From NCBI RefSeq assembly GCF_030418455.1, contig NZ_JAUHPW010000009.1:1-64000 (forward strand): 64,000 nt of DNA. The letters are read 5' to 3'. The notes beneath the pieces were generated by a model that ran no database searches, had not been told where the DNA came from, and worked only from the letters and a program-made list of their open reading frames with translations. The DNA is from Demequina litoralis. Lineage in GTDB: Bacteria > Actinomycetota > Actinomycetes > Actinomycetales > Demequinaceae. Every line of letters starts with the position of its first letter. The first letter of the stretch is position 1. Below are positions 8,053-16,947 of this stretch, one piece after another. The translations under genes and the position numbers were made by a program.

Positions 8053-9226
8053 CCGGAGCCTCGATCAGGCCGCGCAGCGACGCCTGGATCGCCACCGTCG
8101 CGGCGCCGCGTGCCCAGCGGGAGAAGCCCGACCGGTCCATGCGCAGGTCCAAGGCATGCGCCTCGGGGTCGCGGTCGTCGGTGAGCTGCCGGCGCATGGC
8201 GGCACCGGCGACATCGAGCACCGCCAGACCCTCGCCGCTTACCACGATCACGTCGACCATCGCGAGGTTCGCGACCAGCGCGAGCAGGCGGCCGACGCCA
8301 CGAGCGGCGGACGCGACGATCTCCGAGCACACGGGCTCGGCCTCTGCGGCGAGCGCGAGGACCTCGTCGAAGCCGACGGGACGCTGCAGGCCGATGCTCG
8401 CCTGCGCCTCGATGCTCGGGATCGCGAGCATCGCGGTCGAGCAGCCGCGGTGACCCGCGAAGCAGCGAGGGCCGGTGGGGTCGAGCGGCACGTGACCCGC
8501 GAGCCCGAGTCCCATGTCGGGCGTGCGCACCACCTGGTCGTGGCGTACGAGCCCCAGGCCGATGCCGGCGCCGATGGTCACCACGGCGAAGTCCTCGAGG
8601 CCACGGGCCTCGCCGAACCAGTGCTCGCCCGCCGTGAGGGCCGAGAGGTCGTTGTCGATCACCACGGGCGCCCCGAGCTCGCTCTCGACCAGGTCCCCGA
8701 ACCGGACGTCTCGCCAGCCGAGGAACGGCGCGCGGTCCACCGTGCGACCGTCGGCCGCGCTGCCTCCGAGGGAGACGCCGGCACCGACGAGCGGCGCGTC
8801 GTCCGCGAGCTCGCGCAGCAGAGCGGCGACCTCGCGGGCGACGTCCGCCGGCTCGTGCGACCGCAGCGCCCGGCGGTCCGAGGCGAGCTCCGTGGCGAGC
8901 ATGTCGGTCACCACCGCGAACACCTCGTCGCCGGTGAGCTTGGCGCCGCCGTACCTCCGGTCGCCGGCGGTGCCGACGAGCGGCCGGGACGGCCGTCCGG
9001 GGCCCTCGAGCACCTCGGAGGTCTCGTGCACGAGGCCCCGGTCGATGAGCGGCTTGACGGCACGCGTCATGGTCGACTGCGACAGTGCCAGCCTGCCGGC
9101 GAGCTCGGTGCGGGACACGGGACCGTGCACGAGGATGGTCGACAGCGCGGCGAGCTCGACCTCGCCGCCGCGTGTCCCGACCGCGTCAGTGCTCACCCCG
9201 GTCACCCGTCCTCTCATCGCCGGCAC
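8039..9226 (-). CDS. ROK-family transcriptional regulator
   Basis: This sugar-responsive regulator of the NagC/XylR type has about 395 residues. A winged helix (about residues 22-85, SRTELAGRLALSQSTMTRAVKPLIDRGLV) is followed by a ROK sugar-kinase-like domain. The zinc-site segment near residue 255 reads GHVPLDPTGPRCFAGHRGC, keeping the His and two Cys. The start is uncertain: two in-frame ATG codons (9226, 9217) and GTG codons a few residues later are possible. It lies 38 bases behind the alpha-galactosidase in the same direction, so it is probably the last gene and the feedback regulator of the alpha-galactoside operon. Confidence 0.88.
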   Translation of the reverse strand: MPAMRGRVTGVSTDAVGTRGGEVELAALSTILVHGPVSRTELAGRLALSQSTMTRAVKPLIDRGLVHETSEVLEGPGRPSRPLVGTAGDRRYGGAKLTGDEVFAVVTDMLATELASDRRALRSHEPADVAREVAALLRELADDAPLVGAGVSLGGSAADGRTVDRAPFLGWRDVRFGDLVESELGAPVVIDNDLSALTAGEHWFGEARGLEDFAVVTIGAGIGLGLVRHDQVVRTPDMGLGLAGHVPLDPTGPRCFAGHRGCSTAMLAIPSIEAQASIGLQRPVGFDEVLALAAEAEPVCSEIVASAARGVGRLLALVANLAMVDVIVVSGEGLAVLDVAGAAMRRQLTDDRDPEAHALDLRMDRSGFSRWARGAATVAIQASLRGLIEAPVSPR

Positions 9227-9264
9227 TCAGGATGCCATAGCCCCTGGTGCGTGCCTCGTCACCA

Positions 9265-11397
9265 TCACGAGACACGCTCGACGACGGCCAGCACGGCCTG
9301 CTCGGGCCACAGGATCGGCGGGCGCAGGCCCACCCGTGCGAGGGCGGCGCCGGTGACCTCCAGGCCGTCGAGCCAGGCCGGTGCGCGGCGCTGCACCGTC
9401 GCCGGGGTCTCGAACTCGTGAGCGTGCACGCGGTACACCGCGTCCGGATCGAGCCCGGGGACACGGAACGCCGCCGGCGATGTGCCCGCCGTGGTCGTGC
9501 ACTGGACGTAGGCGAAGACGGCCGCCGAACGGTCGTGGGCGACCACTCCGTGGACGACGGCGCTCGGGTCGGGGTGATCGACCCGGACCGTGCGGCCGCC
9601 GTGGAGCAGTCCCCGGTGCGACCGGTAGAACTGCGTCCATCCGCGCAGCGCCTCGAGCTCGTCCTCGGTCGCCTCGAGCAGGTTCCACTCGATGCCCGCG
9701 TGACCGAACAACGCGGTGACCGCGCGCATCTGGACGCCGTGGCGCCGCCCGGTGCCGTGGGAGATGGTGGGACCGATGTGAGTGCCGAGCATCTCGGGCG
9801 GGATCACGAGCGACGTCCACCGCTGGATCTGCTGCCGCTCCAGCGCATCGTTCTGGTCGGACGTCCAGAACCGGTCGGCATGCTGGGCCATGCCCAGGTC
9901 GATCCGGCCGCCGCCGGAGGCGCAGGACTCGATCTCGAGCCCGGGGCTGCGCGTGCGCAGCTCGTCGAACAGCCGATAGATCGCCTCGGTCTGCCGGCGC
10001 ACCGCCGCCTCCCCGACGTGCCCGGGGTCGGTGAGGAACCGGTTGTGGTCCCACTTGATGTAGTCGATGCGGTGCTCGGATATCACCGCGTGCACCTGCT
10101 CGAGCACGTGGGTGTAGGCGTCGGGGTTCGCGAGGTCGAGGACCAGCTGGTGACGCGCGAGCGGGGGGACCCGCCCGGGCACCTGGAGGATCCAGTCGGG
10201 ATGCGCGCGGTAGAGGTCAGAGTCGGGGTTGACCATCTCGCCCTCGAACCACAGCCCGAACTGCATGCCGAGCGCGCGCACACGCTCGACGAGCGGGCCG
10301 AGTCCGTCGGGCCAGACCTCGGGCGATACCTCCCAGTCGCCGAGTCCCGACCAGTCGTCGCGTCGCGATCCGAACCAGCCGTCGTCGAGCACGAACCGTT
10401 CGACGCCCACGCCGGCCGCGACCTCCGCGAGCCTCGACAGCGTGTCGAGGTCGTGGTCGAAGTAGACCGCCTCCCACACGTTGAGCGTCACCGGTCGCGG
10501 CGACGACGGATGGGTGGGCCGCGAGCGCAGCCAGGCGTGTGCGCGAGCCCCGAGCCCGTCCAGGCCGTCCTCGGAGTAGAAGGCGGCGACGGTGGGCGCG
10601 GTGTACGCGTCGCCGGGCGCGAGCTCCGCCTCGCCCGGTTCGATGAGCTCGCCCGCGCCCAGAGCGCCGCGGCCGGTGACGGCGCGTTCCGCGAGGTGGC
10701 GCGAGCCGCCGCTCCACAGCAGCCCCAGCGCCCACACCTCCCCCGCCTCTGTGGTGGTGTCGGCGGTGAGCGCGCACTGGACGATCGTGTAGTCGTGACC
10801 CGAGCGTCCCTCGCGGCTCTCGCGGAGCCGCAGCCCGGGTGCGAAGGGGAGGCGCTGCGCCTGGCGCTCGCGCAGCCATCGGCCCGTGAAGTCGAGCGTC
10901 TCGGTGGCGCGGTCCGGCACAGGCAGCCACATCGCGAGCTCATCCAGTGTGTAGGTCGTGTCGCCGTTGTTCTTCAGCGTCGCGTCGATCAGCAGCACGC
11001 CCTCGGGCGACAGGGCGACCCTCAGCTCGAGGCCGAGCTCGAGCGCGCCGTCGACGAGCCGGACGGTGCACGCATCGTCCAGCGCGGTCACGTCGGCCAC
11101 CGCGAACAGCGGCGAGAACCCGATCGCGCCGCGATGACCGCGCAGCGCGGGCCTGCCGGTGAAGCCTCGCGCGGCCTCGCGCAGCATCCCCGGATCGACG
11201 GGCTCGTCGAGGTCGCTGTGCGGGATCCCGCCGTCCTTGAGCGCACGCAGCGACGCGGGCGCGATCCCGGCCAGCGGCGCGCCCCAATGCAGGACCGTGG
11301 GGTAGCCGGCCTCCAGGTCGAGCACGAGCTCGACCCCGGCGCGGCTGAGCGTGATGACGCGCGCCGCCTGGGTGGACGTGACGATGGTGTCAGCCAT
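9265..11397 (-). CDS. alpha-galactosidase, GH36
   Basis: This cytosolic enzyme removes terminal alpha-1,6-galactose from melibiose- or raffinose-type sugars. Its 710 residues have no signal peptide. It has an N-terminal beta-supersandwich, a central TIM barrel (about residues 300-620) and a C-terminal sheet. The barrel shows FVLDDGWFG, GLWFEGEMVNPDSD, the nucleophile Asp450 in YIKWDHNR, ESCASGGGRID and the acid/base Asp514 in FWTSDQND. All are hallmarks of GH36. It follows the binding-protein gene, so the operon imports alpha-galactosides and splits them inside the cell. Confidence 0.95.
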   Translation of the reverse strand: MADTIVTSTQAARVITLSRAGVELVLDLEAGYPTVLHWGAPLAGIAPASLRALKDGGIPHSDLDEPVDPGMLREAARGFTGRPALRGHRGAIGFSPLFAVADVTALDDACTVRLVDGALELGLELRVALSPEGVLLIDATLKNNGDTTYTLDELAMWLPVPDRATETLDFTGRWLRERQAQRLPFAPGLRLRESREGRSGHDYTIVQCALTADTTTEAGEVWALGLLWSGGSRHLAERAVTGRGALGAGELIEPGEAELAPGDAYTAPTVAAFYSEDGLDGLGARAHAWLRSRPTHPSSPRPVTLNVWEAVYFDHDLDTLSRLAEVAAGVGVERFVLDDGWFGSRRDDWSGLGDWEVSPEVWPDGLGPLVERVRALGMQFGLWFEGEMVNPDSDLYRAHPDWILQVPGRVPPLARHQLVLDLANPDAYTHVLEQVHAVISEHRIDYIKWDHNRFLTDPGHVGEAAVRRQTEAIYRLFDELRTRSPGLEIESCASGGGRIDLGMAQHADRFWTSDQNDALERQQIQRWTSLVIPPEMLGTHIGPTISHGTGRRHGVQMRAVTALFGHAGIEWNLLEATEDELEALRGWTQFYRSHRGLLHGGRTVRVDHPDPSAVVHGVVAHDRSAAVFAYVQCTTTAGTSPAAFRVPGLDPDAVYRVHAHEFETPATVQRRAPAWLDGLEVTGAALARVGLRPPILWPEQAVLAVVERVS

Positions 11398-11417
11398 GGG
11401 TATCTCTCCGAGGGAAG

Positions 11418-11456
11418 GCCTCCTCCGTCTGGCTGACGGTGCCCGACGGAGGAGGC
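11418..11456 (-). terminator. intercistronic hairpin between binding protein and alpha-galactosidase
   Basis: A perfect 12-bp stem (GCCTCCTCCGTC against GACGGAGGAGGC) with a 15-base loop starts eight bases past the binding-protein stop. It probably acts as a partial terminator or mRNA stabiliser inside the operon. Confidence 0.6.
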
Positions 11457-11463
11457 GGGCAGG

Positions 11464-12831
11464 TTATTCGAACAGCGCGTTGACGTTGGCGTTCGCGTCC
11501 GCGAGGGTGTCCGTCCCGGCGGAGCCGGACATGATCGCCTCCATGACGGGCGTCATGATGGAGTTGACGTCCGACTTGTTGTCGGTGATCGGGAACAGCA
11601 CGGTGGTGCCGTCGTCCACATGGCCGGTGAAGGCGGTCACGTCGACGCCGCCCGCCTCGAAGGCAACGACGGCCTTGTCGGTGGAGGTCTTGATCGCCGG
11701 GAAGACCACGGCCGCCTCGGCGACCACGTCCTGGCACTCGGCGGAGCCGAGGTACTTGACCCACTCCCAGGCGGCGTCGGGGTTGTCGGTGGTGGCCGAG
11801 ATGTTGTCCGCGAGTCCGTTCATCATCGACCAGCTCTGCCCGTCGGGACCGACGGGGGTGGGCGCCACCGCCGGGGTGAAGGTGTCGCTGGCCGCGCCGA
11901 AGACGTAGCCGGTCATCCACGAGCCGTTGGGCACCATCGCGGCCTTGCCCGCGATGAGCTGGTCCGCCCAGCTGATGCCCTCCTGCGCCGCGAAGGTCGG
12001 CATGTAGCCCTTCTCGACGAGCGAGTACCACCAGTCGATGGTCTCGGCGAAGACCGGGTCGTCGTAGCGGTACGAGGTCGCCCACGGACCGTCGGTCTGC
12101 TCCCAGCCGAGCGAGGCCGTCAGGAACGTCCACTGGGTCTGGCCGTCGGCGCCGCCCGAGCCCTCCATCCACAGGCCGTAGGTCTCGACGTTGTCCTTGT
12201 CGAAGCCCGGCTCGTCGCCGCGGACACCGTTCTTGTCCACGGTCATGTGCGCGATGAACTCCTCGTAGGTGCCGCCGTCCTCCGGGTTCCACGTGAGGTT
12301 CGCGAGGTCCTCGGCGGAGTAGCCGGCCTCCTCCGTCATCTGCACGTTGTAGAACAGCGAGACCGTGTCGAAGTCCTTGGGGAGCCCGTACTGGACGCCG
12401 TCGGGGTCCTGCCACAGCTCCACCAGGCCGTCCTGGTAGATCGACATGTCGAGGCCGTCGCGGGCGATGTACTCGTCGAGCGGGAGCACCTGGTTGTTCT
12501 TCTGGAACTCGGGGTAGTACGCGACGTGGCTGGTGAAGACGTCGTAGTTCTCGCCCGAGACGAAGCCGGTGGTGATCTTGCTCCAGTAGTCGTCCCAGCC
12601 GATCTGCTCGATGTCGACGGTGTACTGCGGGTTGGCGGCGGCGAAGTCGTCGGCGCACTGCTGGTAGGCCGGGAGCTGGTTGGAGTCCCACAGGCCGTAG
12701 CTGATCGTGGTGACGTCGCCGCCCTGTCCCGAGCCCTCGCTCGAGCCGTCGTCGGAACCGCCGCCGGAGCATCCGGCGAGGGCGCCGACCGCGATGGCGA
12801 GAGTGGCGGTGGTGGCAAGGGACTTCTTCAT
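11464..12831 (-). CDS. extracellular alpha-galactoside-binding lipoprotein of an ABC transporter
   Basis: This solute-binding protein of 455 residues begins MKKSLATTATLAIAVGALAGCSGG, with lipobox LAGC (Cys near residue 21) and a Ser/Gly linker. The family-1 fold is supported by YSLVEKGYMPTFA and AWEWVKYLGSAECQ. AAGGAG lies eight bases before the ATG. The order permease-permease-binding protein differs from the two other sugar operons in the window, where the binding protein comes first. Specificity for alpha-galactosides is inferred from the downstream GH36. Confidence 0.92.
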   Translation of the reverse strand: MKKSLATTATLAIAVGALAGCSGGGSDDGSSEGSGQGGDVTTISYGLWDSNQLPAYQQCADDFAAANPQYTVDIEQIGWDDYWSKITTGFVSGENYDVFTSHVAYYPEFQKNNQVLPLDEYIARDGLDMSIYQDGLVELWQDPDGVQYGLPKDFDTVSLFYNVQMTEEAGYSAEDLANLTWNPEDGGTYEEFIAHMTVDKNGVRGDEPGFDKDNVETYGLWMEGSGGADGQTQWTFLTASLGWEQTDGPWATSYRYDDPVFAETIDWWYSLVEKGYMPTFAAQEGISWADQLIAGKAAMVPNGSWMTGYVFGAASDTFTPAVAPTPVGPDGQSWSMMNGLADNISATTDNPDAAWEWVKYLGSAECQDVVAEAAVVFPAIKTSTDKAVVAFEAGGVDVTAFTGHVDDGTTVLFPITDNKSDVNSIMTPVMEAIMSGSAGTDTLADANANVNALFE

Positions 12832-12929
12832 CGAAATGCTCCTTGGGTGAGAGGTGGGTGAGGTGGGTGATGGGTGGGAAGGGGTGCGCCGGCTGGCGCC
12901 TCCGGGGACGATGCGGCGGGCCGGGCCCG

Positions 12930-13904
12930 TCACTTCACCCCGGACGATTGGATGGAGCCGACGATGCGGCGTCCGAAGACGAGCACGAGGATGAAGATCG
13001 GGATCGCCGCGATGAGCGAACCGGCCATGAGGCCCGCCCAGTCCGGGCTGCCCTGGGGGGTCTGCGACCGGAAGATCCCGAGCCCGACGGTGAGCAGCGT
13101 GGACTCCTCGGTCTGACCGATCAGCAACGGCCACAGGTAGTCGTTCCAGTAGAAGATGAACTGCAGGATCGCGATGGTGATGATCTGCGGCATCACGATC
13201 GGCAGGGCGATGCGCGAGAAGATGCGCCACTGGCCCGCGCCGTCGATGATCGCGGCCTCGATGAAGCTGCGGTTCACCCCCAGGAAGAACTGACGGAGGA
13301 AGAACACCACGAACGGTGAGAAGAACATGGCGGGCAGCGCGATACCCAGGTAGCTGTTGAGGAGACCCAGGTCGCGCACGAGCAGGAAGTTGGGCAGCAG
13401 GGTGAACATGCCCGGCACGAGCAGCGCGACCAGGAAGACCCCGAAGACCGCGTCGCGCCCGCGCCACTCGAGGAGGGAGAAGGCGTAGGCGGCCATCGCG
13501 CTCAACAGCACCTGGAAGACGGTGATCAGCGTGCAGACGATGATCGAGTTGATCAGGTACTGCGTGAAGTTGATGTCGCCGACGGAACCGCCCTCGGCGA
13601 GCGCGTCGGCGGTGGACTGCAGGCCGAGCACGCGCTGGATCGGTCCCAGGGTGGGATCGACGGGCAGCAGGCTCAGCGGCTCCGAGAACATCGCCCGGTT
13701 GTTGCTGAGCGCGGTGCGCAGCATCCAGTAGAAGGGGAACAACGTCACGAGGATGACGAGGCCGATCGCGGTCCATCCGAGCGCGCGGCTCAGCGGGTTG
13801 CGGTGGCGGCCCACGGCCTGGCTGTCCGGGGAGCCGCGACGGCGGCGTCGCGAGGTCGGGCGGGGGTCCGAGGCCGGGGCGGGTGCGGGGGTGAGGGTGG
13901 TCAT
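12930..13904 (-). CDS. carbohydrate ABC transporter permease (MalG type)
   Basis: This membrane subunit of 324 residues has a long Arg/Pro-rich cytoplasmic N-terminus (about 40 residues) before the first helix and about six membrane segments. The EAA loop reads RSFIEAAIIDGAGQWRIF. One base separates it from the upstream permease stop. Behind it lies a 98-bp gap to the binding-protein gene containing a G-rich GGTGGGTGA-type repeat and one copy of the GGGACGATGCG motif. Confidence 0.92.
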   Translation of the reverse strand: MTTLTPAPAPASDPRPTSRRRRRGSPDSQAVGRHRNPLSRALGWTAIGLVILVTLFPFYWMLRTALSNNRAMFSEPLSLLPVDPTLGPIQRVLGLQSTADALAEGGSVGDINFTQYLINSIIVCTLITVFQVLLSAMAAYAFSLLEWRGRDAVFGVFLVALLVPGMFTLLPNFLLVRDLGLLNSYLGIALPAMFFSPFVVFFLRQFFLGVNRSFIEAAIIDGAGQWRIFSRIALPIVMPQIITIAILQFIFYWNDYLWPLLIGQTEESTLLTVGLGIFRSQTPQGSPDWAGLMAGSLIAAIPIFILVLVFGRRIVGSIQSSGVK

Positions 13905-13905
13905 G

Positions 13906-14829
13906 TCAACGCTCCAGGTCAGACTGGTTGGCGCGTAGCACCCGCATCTGCACGAGGGCGATCACCGCCAGGATCAGCATGAGGATCACCGACAGGGCGC
14001 TGGCGTAGCCGAAGTCGAAGCTTCCGAACGCCTTGTCGTAGATGTAGTAGGTGATCGCGTTGGTCGCATCGACCGGTCCGCCTTGGGTCGTGACCGCGAT
14101 CGTGTCGAATATCTGGAACGACCCCACGACGGTGACCACCAGGACGAAGGCGAGCACGGGGCGCAGCAGCGGCAGCGTGATCGACCGGAAGACCCGCCAC
14201 TCCCCCGCTCCGTCGACCGCGGCAGCCTCGTACACGTCACCGGGGATCGCCTGCAGACCCGCGAAGATCAGCAGCGTCGTGTAGCCCAGGTGACGCCAGA
14301 CGTTGACGAGCGCGATCGTCGTCATCGCGTACTGCTGGTCGCCGAAGAACCCGATGCGGTCGAGCCCGATCGCGTCGAGGGCGGAGTTGATGAGGCCCAG
14401 GTTGTAGTCGGCGAGCCAGTACCAGACCAGCGCCACGATGACGTTGGCGATGAGGTACGGGAGCATCACGACACCGCGGATCACCATCGACTTGGTGAAG
14501 CGGTGCAGCAGCACCGCGAGCGCGAACGCGGCGATGGTCTGGACCACGATGTTGATGAGCACGTACTGCAGCGTCACCACCATCGAGCGCCAGAACACCG
14601 AGTCGCCGCCGATGCTCGCGTAGTTCTCGAGGCCCACGAACTCGGGATCGCTGAGCAGGTTGTAGTCCGTGAAGCTCAGGTAGATGCCGCGCGCGGCGGG
14701 CCAGGCGAAGAACGCGAGGAAGCCGAGCAGCGCTGGCAAGAGGAAGAGCAGCGCCGGGACCAGCTGTCCGCGCTTCCGCGACACCTTCGCGCCTCGGCGA
14801 GGGTTTGCGGTGAGAGGCATCGTTGCCAC
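13906..14829 (-). CDS. carbohydrate ABC transporter permease (MalF type)
   Basis: First gene of the alpha-galactoside operon: 307 residues, six membrane segments, EAA loop VYEAAAVDGAGEWRVF. I chose the GTG at 14829 because GGAGG lies eight bases upstream and the -10 box (14865-14870) makes longer versions impossible to transcribe in full. Starting ten codons further downstream has no ribosome site. Confidence 0.9.
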   Translation of the reverse strand: MATMPLTANPRRGAKVSRKRGQLVPALLFLLPALLGFLAFFAWPAARGIYLSFTDYNLLSDPEFVGLENYASIGGDSVFWRSMVVTLQYVLINIVVQTIAAFALAVLLHRFTKSMVIRGVVMLPYLIANVIVALVWYWLADYNLGLINSALDAIGLDRIGFFGDQQYAMTTIALVNVWRHLGYTTLLIFAGLQAIPGDVYEAAAVDGAGEWRVFRSITLPLLRPVLAFVLVVTVVGSFQIFDTIAVTTQGGPVDATNAITYYIYDKAFGSFDFGYASALSVILMLILAVIALVQMRVLRANQSDLER

Positions 14830-14864
14830 TCGGATCACCTCCGAATAACTTTCGTCTTGAAAGC

Positions 14865-14893
14865 AATGTAGGCACACCCACGCGAGGAGTCAA
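14865..14893 (-). promoter_or_regulatory. sigma-70-type promoter of the alpha-galactoside operon
   Basis: On the minus strand TTGACT (14893-14888) and TACATT (14870-14865) are separated by exactly 17 bases, a good housekeeping promoter. Transcription would start about 30 bases before the GTG start codon. Confidence 0.65.
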
Positions 14894-14924
14894 GCGCACA
14901 GGCGCCTTTGACAGCCACAATTGC

Positions 14925-14937
14925 TATCGTTTCGGTA
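14925..14937. promoter_or_regulatory. possible operator upstream of the alpha-galactoside promoter
   Basis: TATCGTTTCGGTA is an imperfect palindrome (TA-CG-TTT-CG-TA) about 30 bases upstream of the -35 box, in the region shared with the divergent MFS gene. It could bind the ROK regulator of this operon or a LacI-type protein; the sequence alone cannot decide. Confidence 0.3.
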
Positions 14938-15072
14938 ACAAATTGACGCCTGTGGAGCACGTGGCTCGGTCGGCCGGCGCGTGCTCCGATCACTGGCATG
15001 CAGTGCAGCGCAGGGCTCGCCTCACACGCCGCCGCCGCGCGCTTCCGCACCGAAACCCGCAAGATGGCAGGT

Positions 15073-16698
15073 ATGACGCCCGCACAAGGTGAGGCCCGCG
15101 TGGCCGGTCGCAGGGAGATCCTGCTCGTCATGGTCGGCCTGATGACCGCCATGCTCCTCTCGGCTCTCGACCAGACGATCTTCTCCACGGCCCTGCCGAC
15201 GATCGTCGGCGAGCTCGACGGCGTCGACCACATGCTGTGGGTGACCACCGCGTACATCCTCGCGGCCACCGTGATGATGCCCGTGTACGGCAAGCTGGGC
15301 GACCTCATCGGCCGCAAGTCGCTGTTCATCGGGGCGATCGCGGTGTTCATCGTCGGATCGGTCGTGGGTGCGCTCGCGACGGCGATGCCCGAGCTCATCC
15401 TCGGCCGCGCGATCCAGGGCCTCGGCGGCGGCGGGCTCATGATCCTGTCGCAGGCGGTCATCGCGGATATCGTGCCCGCGCGCGAACGCGCGAAGTACAT
15501 GGGGCTGATGGGAGCGGCGTTCGCAGTCTCGTCCGTCATCGGCCCGCTGCTGGGCGGCTGGTTCACCGACGGGCCGGGCTGGCAGTGGTGCCTGTGGATC
15601 AACGTCCCGCTCGGAGCGGTCGCGATCGTGTCGGTGATGTTCTTCCTCCACCCCAACCCCCAGGACCGCGGGCGCCCCACCCTCGACGTCGCCGGCATGG
15701 TGCTGCTGGCGATCGCCGCATCGTCCCTGGTGCTGTTCACCTCGTGGGGCGGTGGGCACTACGAGTGGACCGACCCGCTCATCATCGGGCTGATCGCGCT
15801 GACCGTGGTCGCCGGTCTCGTGTTCGTGCTGGTCGAGCGGCGCGCGAAGGAGCCGGTGATGCCGCTCCTGCTGTTCGGGCGGCGCAACTTCAACCTCACC
15901 ACCGCCGCGGGGCTCATGATCGGCGTGGCGATGTTCGGCACGCTCGCGTACATGCCGACCTACCTGCAGATGGTCGGGCAGGTCGGCGCCACCGAGGCGG
16001 GGCTGCTGATGATCCCGATGATGGGCGCGATGCTGCCCACCTCGATCATCGTCGGCAACACCGTGTCACGGACGGGGCGCTACAAGATCTACCCGATCGT
16101 CGGCGCCGCGATCGTGACGGTGGGGCTGTTCCTGCTGTCGACGATGACTCCCGACCACGGGCTGTGGCTGACCTGCCTGTACCTCGCGGTGTTCGGCATG
16201 GGGCTCGGCATGATGATGCAGACGCTCGTGCTGATCGTGCAGAACACGTTCCCCATCACGATGGTCGGCACGGCGACCGCGGCGAACAACTTCTTCCGCC
16301 AGATCGGCGCCTCGCTCGGAGCCGCCGTGGTGGGATCGATCTTCACCAACAACCTCATCGACCTGCTCACCGAGCGCATCCCGCCCGACGTCGCGGCGGG
16401 CGGCATCGAGGGCGCCAACAGCATCACGCCCGAGATCGTGGGGACGCTCCCCCAGGCCGCGCAGGACGTCATCATCGGCTCGTACAACGACGCCCTGACT
16501 CCCGTGTTCCTGTCCATCGTGCCGCTCACGCTCGTCGCGCTGGTGCTGCTGCTCTTCGTCAAGGAGGTGCCGCTACGGACCTCGGTGAGCGAGGACGCGG
16601 TCCCCGAGTCGTACGAGGTCGACGGCGCCTCCGCCGCCTACCTGGAGCGGCATGAGGACGATGCGGCGGCCGAGGGCGAGGAGCCCGCGCGGGCGTAG
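15073..16698 (+). CDS. DHA2-family MFS multidrug exporter
   Basis: This proton-driven drug exporter has about 541 residues and 14 predicted membrane helices, as usual for the EmrB/QacA group. Motif A-like GKLGDLIGRKSLF follows helix 2, and motif C-like GLMGAAFAVSSVIGPLLGGWFTD is spread over helix 5. LDQTIFSTALPTIVGEL in helix 1 is typical of DHA2 exporters. The acidic C-terminal tail is cytoplasmic. No clear Shine-Dalgarno sequence marks the start; ATG codons at 15064 and 15073 are both possible. It is divergent from the sugar operon, and substrates are unknown. Confidence 0.88.
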   Translation: MTPAQGEARVAGRREILLVMVGLMTAMLLSALDQTIFSTALPTIVGELDGVDHMLWVTTAYILAATVMMPVYGKLGDLIGRKSLFIGAIAVFIVGSVVGALATAMPELILGRAIQGLGGGGLMILSQAVIADIVPARERAKYMGLMGAAFAVSSVIGPLLGGWFTDGPGWQWCLWINVPLGAVAIVSVMFFLHPNPQDRGRPTLDVAGMVLLAIAASSLVLFTSWGGGHYEWTDPLIIGLIALTVVAGLVFVLVERRAKEPVMPLLLFGRRNFNLTTAAGLMIGVAMFGTLAYMPTYLQMVGQVGATEAGLLMIPMMGAMLPTSIIVGNTVSRTGRYKIYPIVGAAIVTVGLFLLSTMTPDHGLWLTCLYLAVFGMGLGMMMQTLVLIVQNTFPITMVGTATAANNFFRQIGASLGAAVVGSIFTNNLIDLLTERIPPDVAAGGIEGANSITPEIVGTLPQAAQDVIIGSYNDALTPVFLSIVPLTLVALVLLLFVKEVPLRTSVSEDAVPESYEVDGASAAYLERHEDDAAAEGEEPARA

Positions 16699-16717
16699 GC
16701 GGCCGTCCGCTGGTGGC

Positions 16718-16764
16718 GTGGCGAAGACTCGGAGTCGACTCACCAGGGGCGTATGGCCTGCGGC
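16718..16764 (+). repeat. direct repeat, copy 1
   Basis: This 47-bp sequence starts GTGGCGAAGACTCGGA and contains the palindrome GACTCGGAGTC. It matches 19443-19488 with a few substitutions and one indel. It lies just after the MFS stop codon and left of the dinB-SDR segment. Confidence 0.8.
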
Positions 16765-16947
16765 CGAAGCCTGTTCAACCCACTTCGCCACGGATCCAAC
16801 GTGTTCACGGAGGCGTGGGTCGCGGGCACCATCGTCGACGGCGACCACATGGCCGACTGTCCGCTTGGTGGGATCACGCCCACTTGACCCTCGCGAGCCG
16901 AGCCGCGCATTCCAGGGTCGCGCTCGTCACGCGGGCCCTGCACGTGT